From: an uncultured Erysipelotrichaceae bacterium
GTDB taxonomy: Bacteria; Bacillota_I; Bacilli_A; RF39; UBA660
Length of the DNA stretch: 32,581 nt
Direction: 5' to 3'
NCBI GenBank assembly: GCA_902779035.1
Contig: CACZAH010000016.1
Location: 1-32,581 of the forward strand
A program made the position numbers and the translations under genes. The notes beneath the pieces were generated by a model. The model did not search any database. It saw only the letters and a program-made list of their open reading frames with translations, and was not told where the DNA came from. This document shows, one piece after another, positions 17,361 through 24,487 of the stretch. Positions within the stretch are counted from its first letter, which is position 1. Each line of letters starts with the position of its first letter.

Positions 17361-19010
17361 TTATTTAAAACAACTTCCCCCAATAAATTCTCTTATAACT
17401 GAATCATTCGGAATATCATCACTAGGTATAGGTAAAAAATTATTTAAGAAATTTATTAATCTTAATGCCTCAGGATACTCTGGATCCTCTTCTTTCACAC
17501 TATATAGTAAAGGCTCCGCATAAGTTTTTAATACCCCTAATTCATAAGATAAGCAAGAATTAATAGCCGCATCTACATTATTTTGATAAGGGTAAATATT
17601 TTCTATTTCTCCTTTTTGTATATCAGCCCACATACTAAGTGTTTCAATCGCTCCTAATCCTCTACTTCTAGAATCTCTAACTATTCTTCTTAGTTTTCTA
17701 ATATCAGAAACATGTATTGGGTTATGATAATCTATACAAATGCTAGATAGTGGACTTATATAAATCTTAAATTTATACCTATCTTCTATATTACTTAATA
17801 ATATATCATTTAGCGCATGTATTCCCTCAACGACAATTATATCACTTTTATTTATCTTAGTAGCAATCTTCCTAAATGCACTTACTCCTTTTTCAAAATC
17901 ATAGTAAGGTAGATTTACTTCTTCACCTTCTAATAAGGATTTAATCTGTGTTTCAAAAAGAGTTGTATTTACAGCCTTAATTGACTCAAAATCATAACTA
18001 CCATCAGGAAGTCTATGTCTCTTAGATAAATCTGTAAAGTAATCATCTAATGAAATAGATATTGTATTATAACCCTTAGTTTTTAAGAATATACTTAATT
18101 TCTTCGCACTAGTAGTTTTACCACTAGAAGATGGTCCAGCAAGAAGTATAACTCGCGACTTCTTAGTAATAATATTATCTGCTAAATTCATAAGTTGTCT
18201 ATCATAAAATGATTCACTCATTAATATTATGTCCTGTACATTACCATGTGATACACGTGTATTTAATTCAGATGCAGTTTTAACATTAATACTAGTACTA
18301 AAATCAACTGCTTGAAAGAATATATCTTGAAGTTTACTATATTTTACTTCATCACCAAAACTATCAGGATTATAAATAGTTGGTAGTTTTAATACAAAAC
18401 CATTACCTAGATTTTTTACTTCAAACATATCAATTTGTGATGTACTATAAGCCATTTTGCCATAAAAATAATCATATACATTATCTATTCGATATAAATT
18501 AATATAGGTATTACTAATATACTTAAGCATATTGGCTTTATCATACATTCTCTTTTTAGTAAAGAAATTAATTGCCTCTAACCTTGATACTGTAAGATGT
18601 GTAAATAAAAGGTCACTATCAACAATATTTTGAAACTCTTTATTAATTAATTTATCCGCACCTCTTAAGTCCTTAATACCCTCTATCCTAAAGTAAACTC
18701 CCTTATCTTGTGAATGAACAACAATTACTTTAGCGCGCGCTCCATACACTCTTTTTACAGCAAGTATAAGTATAAATCTTGCAGACTTAGAATATATCTT
18801 ATTACCATATTCATCAGCTTTTGTAAAAAAACATACTTCACTATCTTTTCCAATTTTAGTACCTAAATCAAGAAAATCTTCATTAGATTTAACACCCAAT
18901 ATTGGATATTCATAATCTTCTTCGAAATATGTAGATATTTCTTTAAAAGTAGTACCTTCCTTAAACTCTAACTCCTTACCATTACATACAACTTTATAAT
19001 ACTTTTCCAT
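17361..19010 (-). CDS. Uridine kinase-like nucleoside kinase with TGS domain
   Basis: 549 residues. The N-terminal 60 residues form a TGS-like domain (KVVCNGKELEFKEGTTFKEI). They are followed by a region resembling the threonyl-tRNA synthetase second additional domain, and then by a phosphoribulokinase/uridine-kinase domain from about residue 285. That domain shows Walker A in LLAGPSSSGKTTSAKKLS, SLDDYFTD, and the lid-region RRIVRDSRSRG. This fused form is common in Clostridia and related gut bacteria and is annotated as a nucleoside kinase; the exact substrate is unproven. It stands where udk stands in the B. subtilis yrrN-yrrO-udk-greA order, though it is about 2.6 times longer than Udk. 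A divergent promoter region separates it from clpP. Confidence 0.88.
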   Translation of the reverse strand: MEKYYKVVCNGKELEFKEGTTFKEISTYFEEDYEYPILGVKSNEDFLDLGTKIGKDSEVCFFTKADEYGNKIYSKSARFILILAVKRVYGARAKVIVVHSQDKGVYFRIEGIKDLRGADKLINKEFQNIVDSDLLFTHLTVSRLEAINFFTKKRMYDKANMLKYISNTYINLYRIDNVYDYFYGKMAYSTSQIDMFEVKNLGNGFVLKLPTIYNPDSFGDEVKYSKLQDIFFQAVDFSTSINVKTASELNTRVSHGNVQDIILMSESFYDRQLMNLADNIITKKSRVILLAGPSSSGKTTSAKKLSIFLKTKGYNTISISLDDYFTDLSKRHRLPDGSYDFESIKAVNTTLFETQIKSLLEGEEVNLPYYDFEKGVSAFRKIATKINKSDIIVVEGIHALNDILLSNIEDRYKFKIYISPLSSICIDYHNPIHVSDIRKLRRIVRDSRSRGLGAIETLSMWADIQKGEIENIYPYQNNVDAAINSCLSYELGVLKTYAEPLLYSVKEEDPEYPEALRLINFLNNFLPIPSDDIPNDSVIREFIGGSCFK

Positions 19011-19036
19011 GTTATCCCTCTATTCCTTATATAAAT

Positions 19037-19065
19037 ATAATATCAAAAACATAATTATTTGTCAC
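19037..19065 (-). promoter_or_regulatory. Promoter of the nucleoside kinase-gapA operon
   Basis: Minus strand: GTGACA (19060-19065), a 17-bp spacer, then TATTAT (19037-19042). The GAGGG ribosome site and ATG follow within 30 bp. Confidence 0.6.
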
Positions 19066-19073
19066 TAATTTTA

Positions 19074-19103
19074 TTGAATAAAAATATAATTTGTAACTAT
19101 TAT
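19074..19103 (+). promoter_or_regulatory. clpP promoter
   Basis: TTGAAT (19074-19079), an 18-bp spacer, then TATTAT (19098-19103), eight bases before the GGAG ribosome site. It is back to back with the kinase promoter. I see no CtsR- or HrcA-type inverted repeat here. Confidence 0.5.
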
Positions 19104-19122
19104 ATATATAGGAGATGATATA

Positions 19123-19686
19123 TTGATACCAACAGTAATAGAAAAAGAACCATCAGGAATTAGAGCATATGATATTTATTCAAGACTACTTAAAGATAGA
19201 ATAATTATATTAAATGGAGAAATAACTGATGAGTCAGCAAATGCAGTAGTCGCGCAAATACTATACCTAGATTCACTTAGCCATAACGATATAAGTATAT
19301 ATATTAATTCACCAGGTGGTTCAATTACAGCAGGAATGGCTATATACGATACTATGAACTTTGTTAAAAGCGATATATCTACAATATGTATTGGCATGTG
19401 CGCATCAATGGCAGCATTCTTACTTAGTAGTGGAGCAAGAAATAAAAGATACTCACTACCCAATGGAGAAGTTATGATACACCAACCACTAGGAGGAGCA
19501 CAAGGACAAGCAACAGAAATTAAAATAGCAGCAGAACGAATCCTAAAACTAAAAGAAAAACTAAATAAAATACTATCTAAAAATACTAATCAAGATATTA
19601 AAAAAATAGAACAAGATACAGAACGAGATTATTTCATGAGTGCGAATGAAGCATTGAAATACGGTTTAATTGATAAGATACTATAA
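19123..19686 (+). CDS. clpP: ATP-dependent Clp protease proteolytic subunit
   Basis: 187 residues from a TTG start at 19123, 8 bp after AGGAG; no ATG lies between the ribosome site and the conserved N-terminus [19 protein letters not shown]. The catalytic triad is visible: Ser in [14 protein letters not shown], His in [14 protein letters not shown], and Asp in [14 protein letters not shown]. ClpP forms a tetradecameric barrel that degrades proteins fed by ClpX or ClpC. It is a little shorter than the usual 193-200 residues. It is the only plus-strand gene in the prfA-to-pduL stretch and stands between the kinase and greA genes, interrupting the ancestral order. Confidence 0.96.
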   Translation: MIPTVIEKEPSGIRAYDIYSRLLKDRIIILNGEITDESANAVVAQILYLDSLSHNDISIYINSPGGSITAGMAIYDTMNFVKSDISTICIGMCASMAAFLLSSGARNKRYSLPNGEVMIHQPLGGAQGQATEIKIAAERILKLKEKLNKILSKNTNQDIKKIEQDTERDYFMSANEALKYGLIDKIL

Positions 19687-19689
19687 ACC

Positions 19690-19721
19690 AGACTAAATAT
19701 AATTATTTAGTCTAATTTTCT
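19690..19721 (+). terminator. clpP terminator
   Basis: AGACTAAATA (19690-19699) and TATTTAGTCT (19704-19713) form a perfect 10-bp stem with a TAAT loop, followed by AATTTTCT. Confidence 0.75.
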
Positions 19722-19728
19722 ATTTATA

Positions 19729-19753
19729 AAAGAAAAACATAGGTATACCTATG
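19729..19753 (-). terminator. greA terminator
   Basis: The palindrome CATAGGTATACCTATG (19738-19753) includes the greA stop codon. On the minus strand it is followed by TTTTTCTTTT. Confidence 0.65.
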
Positions 19754-20222
19754 CCGTTATTGCAACTACTTTAACATCATATGTTCCGTTAGGACTGTCT
19801 ACAGAAACTATATCTCCTATTTTTTTACCAAGAATTGCTCTTGCTATTGGAGATTCATTTGATATTTTGTTATTAAATGGATCTGCTTCTTTAACTCCTA
19901 CTATTGAATATTCTTCTGTATCATCATCACCTACATATTCAATAGTAACTTTTGTTCCTATTGATACTTCATCTGTATCAACATTCTCTATGATTACTGC
20001 ATGTTCTATCATAGCTTCTAACTCTTTAATACGAGCTTCTGTTTGAGCTTGTTCTTGTCTAGCAGCATCATATTCAGCATTTTCTGATAAGTCTCCTAAA
20101 GCACGCGCTTCTTTTAAAGCTTTAATTACTTCAGGTCTTTTTACTTGAATTAAATCTTCAAGTTCTTGTTTCATTTGTTCAAGTCCTTCATTAGTTACAT
20201 ATATTTCTTTTGTATCTGTCAT
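19749..20222 (-). CDS. greA: Transcription elongation factor GreA
   Basis: 157 residues, full length. GreA enters the RNA polymerase secondary channel and stimulates cleavage of backtracked RNA. The N-terminal coiled coil (YVTNEGLEQMKQELEDL to about residue 75) carries the tip acidic pair in ALGDLSENAEYDAAR. The C-terminal FKBP-like domain has IGTKVTIEYVGDDDTEEYSIVG and SPIARAILGKKIGD. The start is preceded by GAGGTGAT. It has its own strong promoter overlapping the end of trhP2, and is also downstream of the trhP1-trhP2 pair, as in the B. subtilis yrrN-yrrO-udk-greA cluster. Confidence 0.97.
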   Translation of the reverse strand: MTDTKEIYVTNEGLEQMKQELEDLIQVKRPEVIKALKEARALGDLSENAEYDAARQEQAQTEARIKELEAMIEHAVIIENVDTDEVSIGTKVTIEYVGDDDTEEYSIVGVKEADPFNNKISNESPIARAILGKKIGDIVSVDSPNGTYDVKVVAITA

Positions 20223-20274
20223 TTTATCACCTCAAATTAAATATTGTCTGTAATCATTTTTACAAACTTACAAA

Positions 20275-20303
20275 ATAATACTACAAAATTATGTCTTTGT
20301 CAA
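20275..20303 (-). promoter_or_regulatory. greA promoter
   Basis: Minus strand: TTGACA (20298-20303), a 17-bp spacer, then TATTAT (20275-20280). The -35 is inside the last codons of trhP2, and its stop codon is in the spacer. Confidence 0.7.
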
Positions 20304-21492
20304 TTCTTTTTATGCGTATCATGGAATCTTTTTCGATTTTTTTACTTATAGGTATTTTTACTACTTGAAGTGGATGATTAACTACTTCTATTAAATTATT
20401 ATCTTCATCATATATTTTATCTATTTTTAATTCAATTATGTCATTAGAAGGTGTAAATAATTCGACTATATCACCACGTTTAAAATAGTTTCTCTCTTCA
20501 ATAGTAGCTAACTTTGTTTTTTCATCATAATCAAGTACAATACCTAAGAAATCTTGATTAGATACTTCTACTCTACCATTATAATAACTACAAGTATTAT
20601 CATATACTCCATTATAGAATTGTGGTATAGAATCTCTATTCGCACAATTATCTAATGTTTTCTTATCTTCTATAGTATATACATTATCACTTTTTTGTTT
20701 CATACAATTATCAATTACTTTACGATATACAGATATAATGGTTGCAAGATAATAACTAGAACGCATTCTACCCTCTATTTTAAATGATTTAATACCAATT
20801 GAAATCATATCTTTAATATATTCAATCATTGATAAATCTTTTGAACAAAATGTAAATGGTTTGTCTCCTTTTAATAGATTTTTATTCTCATCTAACAAAT
20901 CAAAATCCCATCTACATATTTGACTACATCCACCACGATTAGCATCTCTATTAGTTAGAACATTAGACATAACGCATCTACCACTAATACCCGCACACAT
21001 TGCTCCGTGAATAAATACTTCAATATCCATATTAGTTTTATCAATTATATCTTTAATTGCTTGTCTATCACATTCACGAGCAAGTACTATTCTTTTAACA
21101 CCCTCGTTTTTATAAAATAAGGCTGCTTTATAATTCATAGTTGATGCTTGAGTAGATAGATGTATTTCTATATTATATTTCCTTGCAGACTTAAATATAC
21201 TAGGATCACTAATAATTAATGCATCTACACCAATGGATGATAACTTCTTTATGTTTTCATCAATCTTACTTAACTCATTATTATGAACAACAATGTTTAC
21301 AGTAACATATACCTTCTTACCTAAATTATGAGCAAAACTAACTGCTTCTTTTATCTCATCATAAGTAAAGTTAATAGCATTCGCTCTTAAACTTAACTCT
21401 TTATAGCCTATATATACAGCATCCGCACCATACTTTAAGGCTATCTTTAATCTTTCTAAATCTCCTGCTGGAGCAAGTAATTCTACTTTCAT
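20281..21492 (-). CDS. trhP2: U32 family tRNA hydroxylation protein TrhP2
   Basis: 403 residues. A U32 peptidase-family protein of the YrrO/TrhP type. Members use prephenate-dependent chemistry and an iron-sulphur cluster to make 5-hydroxyuridine at position 34 of tRNAs, rather than acting as proteases. Family marks are VELLAPAGDLERLKIALKYGADAVYIG at the start, HLSTQASTMN, and the Cys-rich core FIHGAMCAGISGRCVMSN followed by GGCSQICRW, which supply the cluster ligands; a further Cys is in FTFCSKDLSMI. The C-terminal beta domain (DFLGIVLDYDE onward) is present. It overlaps trhP1 by 4 bp (ATGA), so translation is coupled. Confidence 0.9.
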   Translation of the reverse strand: MKVELLAPAGDLERLKIALKYGADAVYIGYKELSLRANAINFTYDEIKEAVSFAHNLGKKVYVTVNIVVHNNELSKIDENIKKLSSIGVDALIISDPSIFKSARKYNIEIHLSTQASTMNYKAALFYKNEGVKRIVLARECDRQAIKDIIDKTNMDIEVFIHGAMCAGISGRCVMSNVLTNRDANRGGCSQICRWDFDLLDENKNLLKGDKPFTFCSKDLSMIEYIKDMISIGIKSFKIEGRMRSSYYLATIISVYRKVIDNCMKQKSDNVYTIEDKKTLDNCANRDSIPQFYNGVYDNTCSYYNGRVEVSNQDFLGIVLDYDEKTKLATIEERNYFKRGDIVELFTPSNDIIELKIDKIYDEDNNLIEVVNHPLQVVKIPISKKIEKDSMIRIKRIDKDIIL

Positions 21493-22328
21493 TTTTTCAC
21501 CTTACTTACTACATCTTTATAAAGAAATCCAGTATCAATATTTGTAAAAATGTCCATAACTTGCAAAGAAGAATCTTCGACATTCTCTTTAGTTATATTA
21601 CCTATTATTGATAATACTTTAGTTAGTTTTTCATTATCTATCAAGAATCCATTAACTACATAGTAATCTACATCCATATTATAGTATTCTTTAATACCAT
21701 TAAATATATTATTAGAAAAAACATAAGTATAATTAGAATCTTTTATTGGATAAGTTTTCCCTTCTTTCTTCATAAAATGTATCTTACTATTATCTTTAAT
21801 ATTAAAATTATTTAAATAATTCTTTACTATATGTCTTTTTGATACAAACATAGACTGATATCCAAATATATTAGCCATTAACTTTACATCTGTATTCTTA
21901 GTAATTATATTAATCTCATTTATATTTAAATCACTTGATAAATATGCATAATTAACACCAAAATCATGCCAATAATTAATAGTTTCATAATTTGTTACTA
22001 AATGTTCTTGAGCCCAAACTAAATCATAATTAAGTTTGTCTTTATAAGTTACAAGTGCAACATCACTATAAAGCACCCCCCTAATATTTAATTCATTTAA
22101 ACTAAGTAATATACTTTCTAATTCATCTAATTCATTATTTTCAATATTCTTATTAATAGATATAAATACTTCTTTATTAGGTATAATCTTAATAATATCT
22201 TTTATTTCATTAATACTTAGAGTATATCTACTATTTACACTATACTTATCAATACTAAGTATTACACCATCATATAAGTTTTTATTATCTTTAATCTGAT
22301 CAACATTATCAGGCATAATTAGAATCAT
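21489..22328 (-). CDS. trhP1: U32 family protein TrhP1-like partner
   Basis: 279 residues. A divergent U32-family barrel corresponding in position and size to B. subtilis YrrN (TrhP1), the partner of YrrO. It lacks the four-cysteine core of TrhP2, so it probably does not bind an iron-sulphur cluster itself. Visible features are a beta-alpha repeat pattern (DGVILSID, EVFISINK, GVLYSDVAL, VWAQEHLVTNYETINYW) typical of U32 N-terminal halves. The start ATG at 22328 has AGGGTGAT 4 bp upstream. Identification rests mainly on order and coupling with trhP2; sequence alone would only say U32-like. Confidence 0.75.
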   Translation of the reverse strand: MILIMPDNVDQIKDNKNLYDGVILSIDKYSVNSRYTLSINEIKDIIKIIPNKEVFISINKNIENNELDELESILLSLNELNIRGVLYSDVALVTYKDKLNYDLVWAQEHLVTNYETINYWHDFGVNYAYLSSDLNINEINIITKNTDVKLMANIFGYQSMFVSKRHIVKNYLNNFNIKDNSKIHFMKKEGKTYPIKDSNYTYVFSNNIFNGIKEYYNMDVDYYVVNGFLIDNEKLTKVLSIIGNITKENVEDSSLQVMDIFTNIDTGFLYKDVVSKVKK

Positions 22329-22348
22329 TTTATCACCCTTTATATACT

Positions 22349-22372
22349 AAAAAAGTCATCCGAAGATGACTT
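22349..22372 (-). terminator. Terminator/attenuator before trhP1
   Basis: AAGTCATC (22353-22360) and GATGACTT (22365-22372) close a four-base loop that reads TTCG on the minus strand. TTTTTTAG follows. It ends the pduL-dockerin transcript. Confidence 0.75.
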
Positions 22373-22374
22373 AA

Positions 22375-22403
22375 ATATTATCACAATTATTATACTTTGT
22401 CAA
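22375..22403 (-). promoter_or_regulatory. Putative trhP operon promoter
   Basis: Minus strand: TTGACA (22398-22403), a 17-bp spacer, then TAATAT (22375-22380). The predicted start falls inside the terminator hairpin, so an RNA made here would carry only part of that stem and escape termination. Upstream readthrough RNA would fold it fully. Confidence 0.5.
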
Positions 22404-22405
22404 TT

Positions 22406-23311
22406 CTATTCTTCACTTTCTGAATCATCACTAGAAGAACCATCAACTGCTTCAACCCAACCTCGTGGTTTAACACCTATATCAGTATCACAATCAACTT
22501 GTGATTTAGAATCTACATCATAACAATTACCATATCCATCTACAAAATATAAAGAACCATTACAATCATTATTAATGAAACAACTTAAACAGTTATTTAC
22601 ACTAGCAAACTCAGAACCATCTGCAGCCTTCTTTATAACAAACTGAACAATTGTCGTAACAAAAAATATTAAAGTTGCAGCAATCAATTTTTTAACTAAA
22701 GCACTTTTCGCTTTCTTCATTTCATCTTCATTTTGTGAAGCAATAGCTTTTATTATTTGAACCATACTCATTATTATTAATATAACAGGAGTAACAGTTT
22801 TTAAAATAGCAATCGCATAAGATGTTATTCTTGGTAAAAACTGCGGTATATCGTGAGCGTCTGTATCACCTTCACCACAAGCTAAATAAGCAAGGCCATT
22901 TGGACTACAGAAATTATATTTATCATTCCATGCACAACCATATCTACTACCATCTAGAGCAATCCCTAAATTACACCCATCTGGATCTTCAAATCCAATA
23001 CAACTATCTACATCTGGTGTTAATGTATGTCCATGTTGAATTATAGAAATTATTTCACTTGCATCGTCTTGATCATATTTCCCATCTTTATTCAAATCTC
23101 CATTGGCCTTTACATTTTTTTCAATAATTGCCCATTCTTCATCAGATAATTTAGAGTCTCCACTCAAATAATAACCATACATTGCTGTATCCTCATCATC
23201 AACTTTTCCATCACCATTTATATCACCTGTTAATGCAAATACAGGCATATCAAACATTAAAAAGCTTAATAAAAATAAAATTAAAACTAAAATTGATATT
23301 CTTTTTTTCAT
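22406..23311 (-). CDS. Secreted dockerin-like protein with two-TM VirB2-like segment
   Basis: 301 residues. A signal peptide (about 1-27, ending PVFA) is followed by a dockerin type I module with two calcium-binding loops, GDINGDGKVDDEDTAMYGYY and GDLNKDGKYDQDDASEIISI (residues about 29-92). Next comes a Cys-rich stretch (CIGFEDPDGCNLG, YGCAWNDKYNFC). Two hydrophobic helices in the region SYAIAILKTVTPVILIIMSM to AATLIFFVTTIVQFVI are spaced like VirB2/TrbC pilin helices. A second Cys-rich tail (CLSCFINNDCNG, NCYDVDSKSQVDC) and an acidic C-terminus follow. The start lies 1 bp after the pduL stop, with GGAGGAT inside pduL, so the two are coupled. No cohesin or secretion system is seen in the window. 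Function is unknown. Confidence 0.8.
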   Translation of the reverse strand: MKKRISILVLILFLLSFLMFDMPVFALTGDINGDGKVDDEDTAMYGYYLSGDSKLSDEEWAIIEKNVKANGDLNKDGKYDQDDASEIISIIQHGHTLTPDVDSCIGFEDPDGCNLGIALDGSRYGCAWNDKYNFCSPNGLAYLACGEGDTDAHDIPQFLPRITSYAIAILKTVTPVILIIMSMVQIIKAIASQNEDEMKKAKSALVKKLIAATLIFFVTTIVQFVIKKAADGSEFASVNNCLSCFINNDCNGSLYFVDGYGNCYDVDSKSQVDCDTDIGVKPRGWVEAVDGSSSDDSESEE

Positions 23312-23312
23312 T

Positions 23313-23879
23313 TTAATCCTCCAATATCTCTACAATATCACCATTTTTTATCATATGTGCATTTGCATCATCGGTATCTATATGGAGTTCAAAAAATGCA
23401 TTAGAGCTTGGTCTAAGATAAACATTAGAAATTATTCCACCTTTAACACCAGGTAATAATACATTTACAGAATCTTTACCTTCTAATTTATAATATTTCA
23501 TTTGTTCTTCTGTTAAATGGATATGTCTTGTTGCAATTATACAACCATTAGTTTTAATCTCACCCTTTGGACCAATTATAGTAATCTCTTCGCTACCCAT
23601 TAAATCTCCAGAATTTCTAATTGGTGGATTTAATCCTAACTTATACGAATCGGTTTTAGAAATTTCTATTTGTGTATACATTCTAGTTGGTCCTATTACT
23701 CTTACATTTTTAATCTCAGCTTTATCAGTCTTAATAGTTACAACCTCTTCTGCTTTAAACATACCAGGTTGTGTTAAATCAGCTGCATTATGTAATTCAT
23801 AACCTTCTCCAAATAAAACTCTCAAATCTCTTTGTTTCAAATGAACATGTCTATTTGAAACTCCTACACTTATTTTCAT
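23313..23879 (-). CDS. pduL: Phosphate propanoyltransferase (PduL-type)
   Basis: 188 residues. PduL moves an acyl group (propionyl or acetyl) between coenzyme A and phosphate and replaces Pta in many Firmicutes, feeding ATP formation by acetate kinase. The two zinc-binding repeats are clear: SNRHVHLKQRDLRVLFG with NAADLTQPGMFKAEEVV, then ATRHIHLTEEQMKYY, and FELHIDTDDANA near the end. No N-terminal encapsulation peptide precedes the first repeat, and no microcompartment genes are nearby, so it is a soluble housekeeping form. It is transcribed away from gerQ across a 73-bp gap, with GGTGAT before the ATG. Confidence 0.92.
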   Translation of the reverse strand: MKISVGVSNRHVHLKQRDLRVLFGEGYELHNAADLTQPGMFKAEEVVTIKTDKAEIKNVRVIGPTRMYTQIEISKTDSYKLGLNPPIRNSGDLMGSEEITIIGPKGEIKTNGCIIATRHIHLTEEQMKYYKLEGKDSVNVLLPGVKGGIISNVYLRPSSNAFFELHIDTDDANAHMIKNGDIVEILED

Positions 23880-23903
23880 AACATCACCACTGCACTCATT
23901 TTA

Positions 23904-23932
23904 TCATATTTTACAAATATTTACCATACAAT
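23904..23932 (+). promoter_or_regulatory. Sigma-E-type mother-cell promoter of gerQ
   Basis: TCATATT (23904-23910), a 14-bp spacer, then CATACAAT (23925-23932). This matches every position of the B. subtilis sigma-E consensus (KMATATT, N14-15, CATACAMT) as I recall it. The expected start near 23939 is just before the GAAAGG ribosome site of gerQ. Confidence 0.72.
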
Positions 23933-23952
23933 TTAGAAGAAAGGATAAAATT

Positions 23953-24435
23953 ATGAACAACACTTACTATAGAGAAATACCATCTAATAACTTTTTTTCA
24001 AACAATCAACCACCTAACCAACCCCCGTTTTCCATAAACAGAATGTACTATCAAGATAAGGATATAACAGTTTTAATGAATACTCCCCGGGTCAAGACCT
24101 CGATTGTCCTGATGGACAATCGACTCTCTTCGAGAGCGGGGTATCTATAATCTGCAGTTTAACAACTGCTCAGTTAGAAACATACACAGTATGTTCCTAA
24201 CTTATTAAATCTTAATAAAGGTAAGAAGGTATGCATTTATACATCATTTAAAAACTCTGAGGAATGGAAAAATAAAGCATTTACTGGCATTGTTGAAGAT
24301 GCATACAAAGATTATTTAGTATTAAGTGATCCTAAATGTGGAGATTGGTATATAATACCTATTAAGTATATAGATTTTATTAAATCAGAAGAAAATATAA
24401 ATATTAAACTTAATTATTATCAAACTAGCAACTAA
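23953..24435 (+). pseudogene. gerQ: Spore coat protein GerQ gene, interrupted by a structured element
   Basis: The ATG at 23953 opens an Asn/Pro/Tyr-rich N-terminus (MNNTYYREIPSNNFF, QPPNQPPFSINRMYY), as in GerQ proteins. Reading then enters a GC-richer insert and meets in-frame stops at 24148, 24160 and 24175. From about 24187 the same frame resumes with QYVPNLLNLNKGKKV, YTSFKNSEEWKNKAF, GIVEDAYKDYLVLSDP and WYIIPIKYIDFI, the conserved GerQ domain, ending at TAA 24433-24435. GerQ is a mother-cell inner-coat protein, cross-linked by transglutaminase and needed for the cortex lytic enzyme CwlJ. The second part has no usable start codon. It shows no further lesion, and the promoter is intact. 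It may be a fresh disruption or a gene needing excision, splicing or bypass. Calling it pseudogene is provisional. Confidence 0.7.
24085..24202 (+). other. Structured insert: four-way junction plus two hairpins
   Basis: Read as RNA, CCCCG (24085-24089) pairs with CGGGG (24137-24141) and encloses three arms. These are GGT/ACC (24090-24099), a 9-bp perfect arm CGATTGTCC/GGACAATCG (24101-24109, 24114-24122) and CTCTC/GAGAG (24124-24136). Only two junction bases remain unpaired. Two hairpins follow: GCAGTT/AACTGC (24154-24169) and AGTTAG-A-AACATAC / GTATGTT-C-CTAACT (24172-24202). The last arm reaches into the resumed gerQ frame. Base composition is much richer in GC than all surroundings. The edges are not defined by clear terminal repeats. 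I do not recognise it as a known RNA family. Confidence 0.7.
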
Positions 24436-24450
24436 TTTGTTGCTTTTTTT
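24427..24450 (+). terminator. gerQ terminator
   Basis: AGCAAC (24427-24432) and GTTGCT (24439-24444) around a 6-base loop, then seven T in all. The gerQ stop codon lies in the loop. Confidence 0.75.
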
Positions 24451-24468
24451 CAGCAATTTATTTATAAT
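24440..24468 (+). promoter_or_regulatory. Putative lemA promoter
   Basis: A perfect TATAAT (24463-24468) stands 17 bp after a weak TTGCTT (24440-24445) that is part of the gerQ terminator. The lemA ribosome site AAGGTGAT follows. Confidence 0.45.
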
Positions 24469-24487
24469 GGTATCAAGGTGATGTTAA

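Noticed and set aside
23313-23879. Microcompartment locus around pduL
   Set aside because: No shell proteins or encapsulation peptide are seen; neighbours are unrelated.
24085-24202. Group I or II intron, hammerhead ribozyme or tRNA-like cloverleaf in gerQ
   Set aside because: Length is below that of catalytic intron cores, and no domain V-like hairpin or P7-like core is seen. The CTGATG resembling a hammerhead is taken up by a perfect 9-bp hairpin. No T-loop, anticodon arm of normal size or CCA end is present for tRNA.
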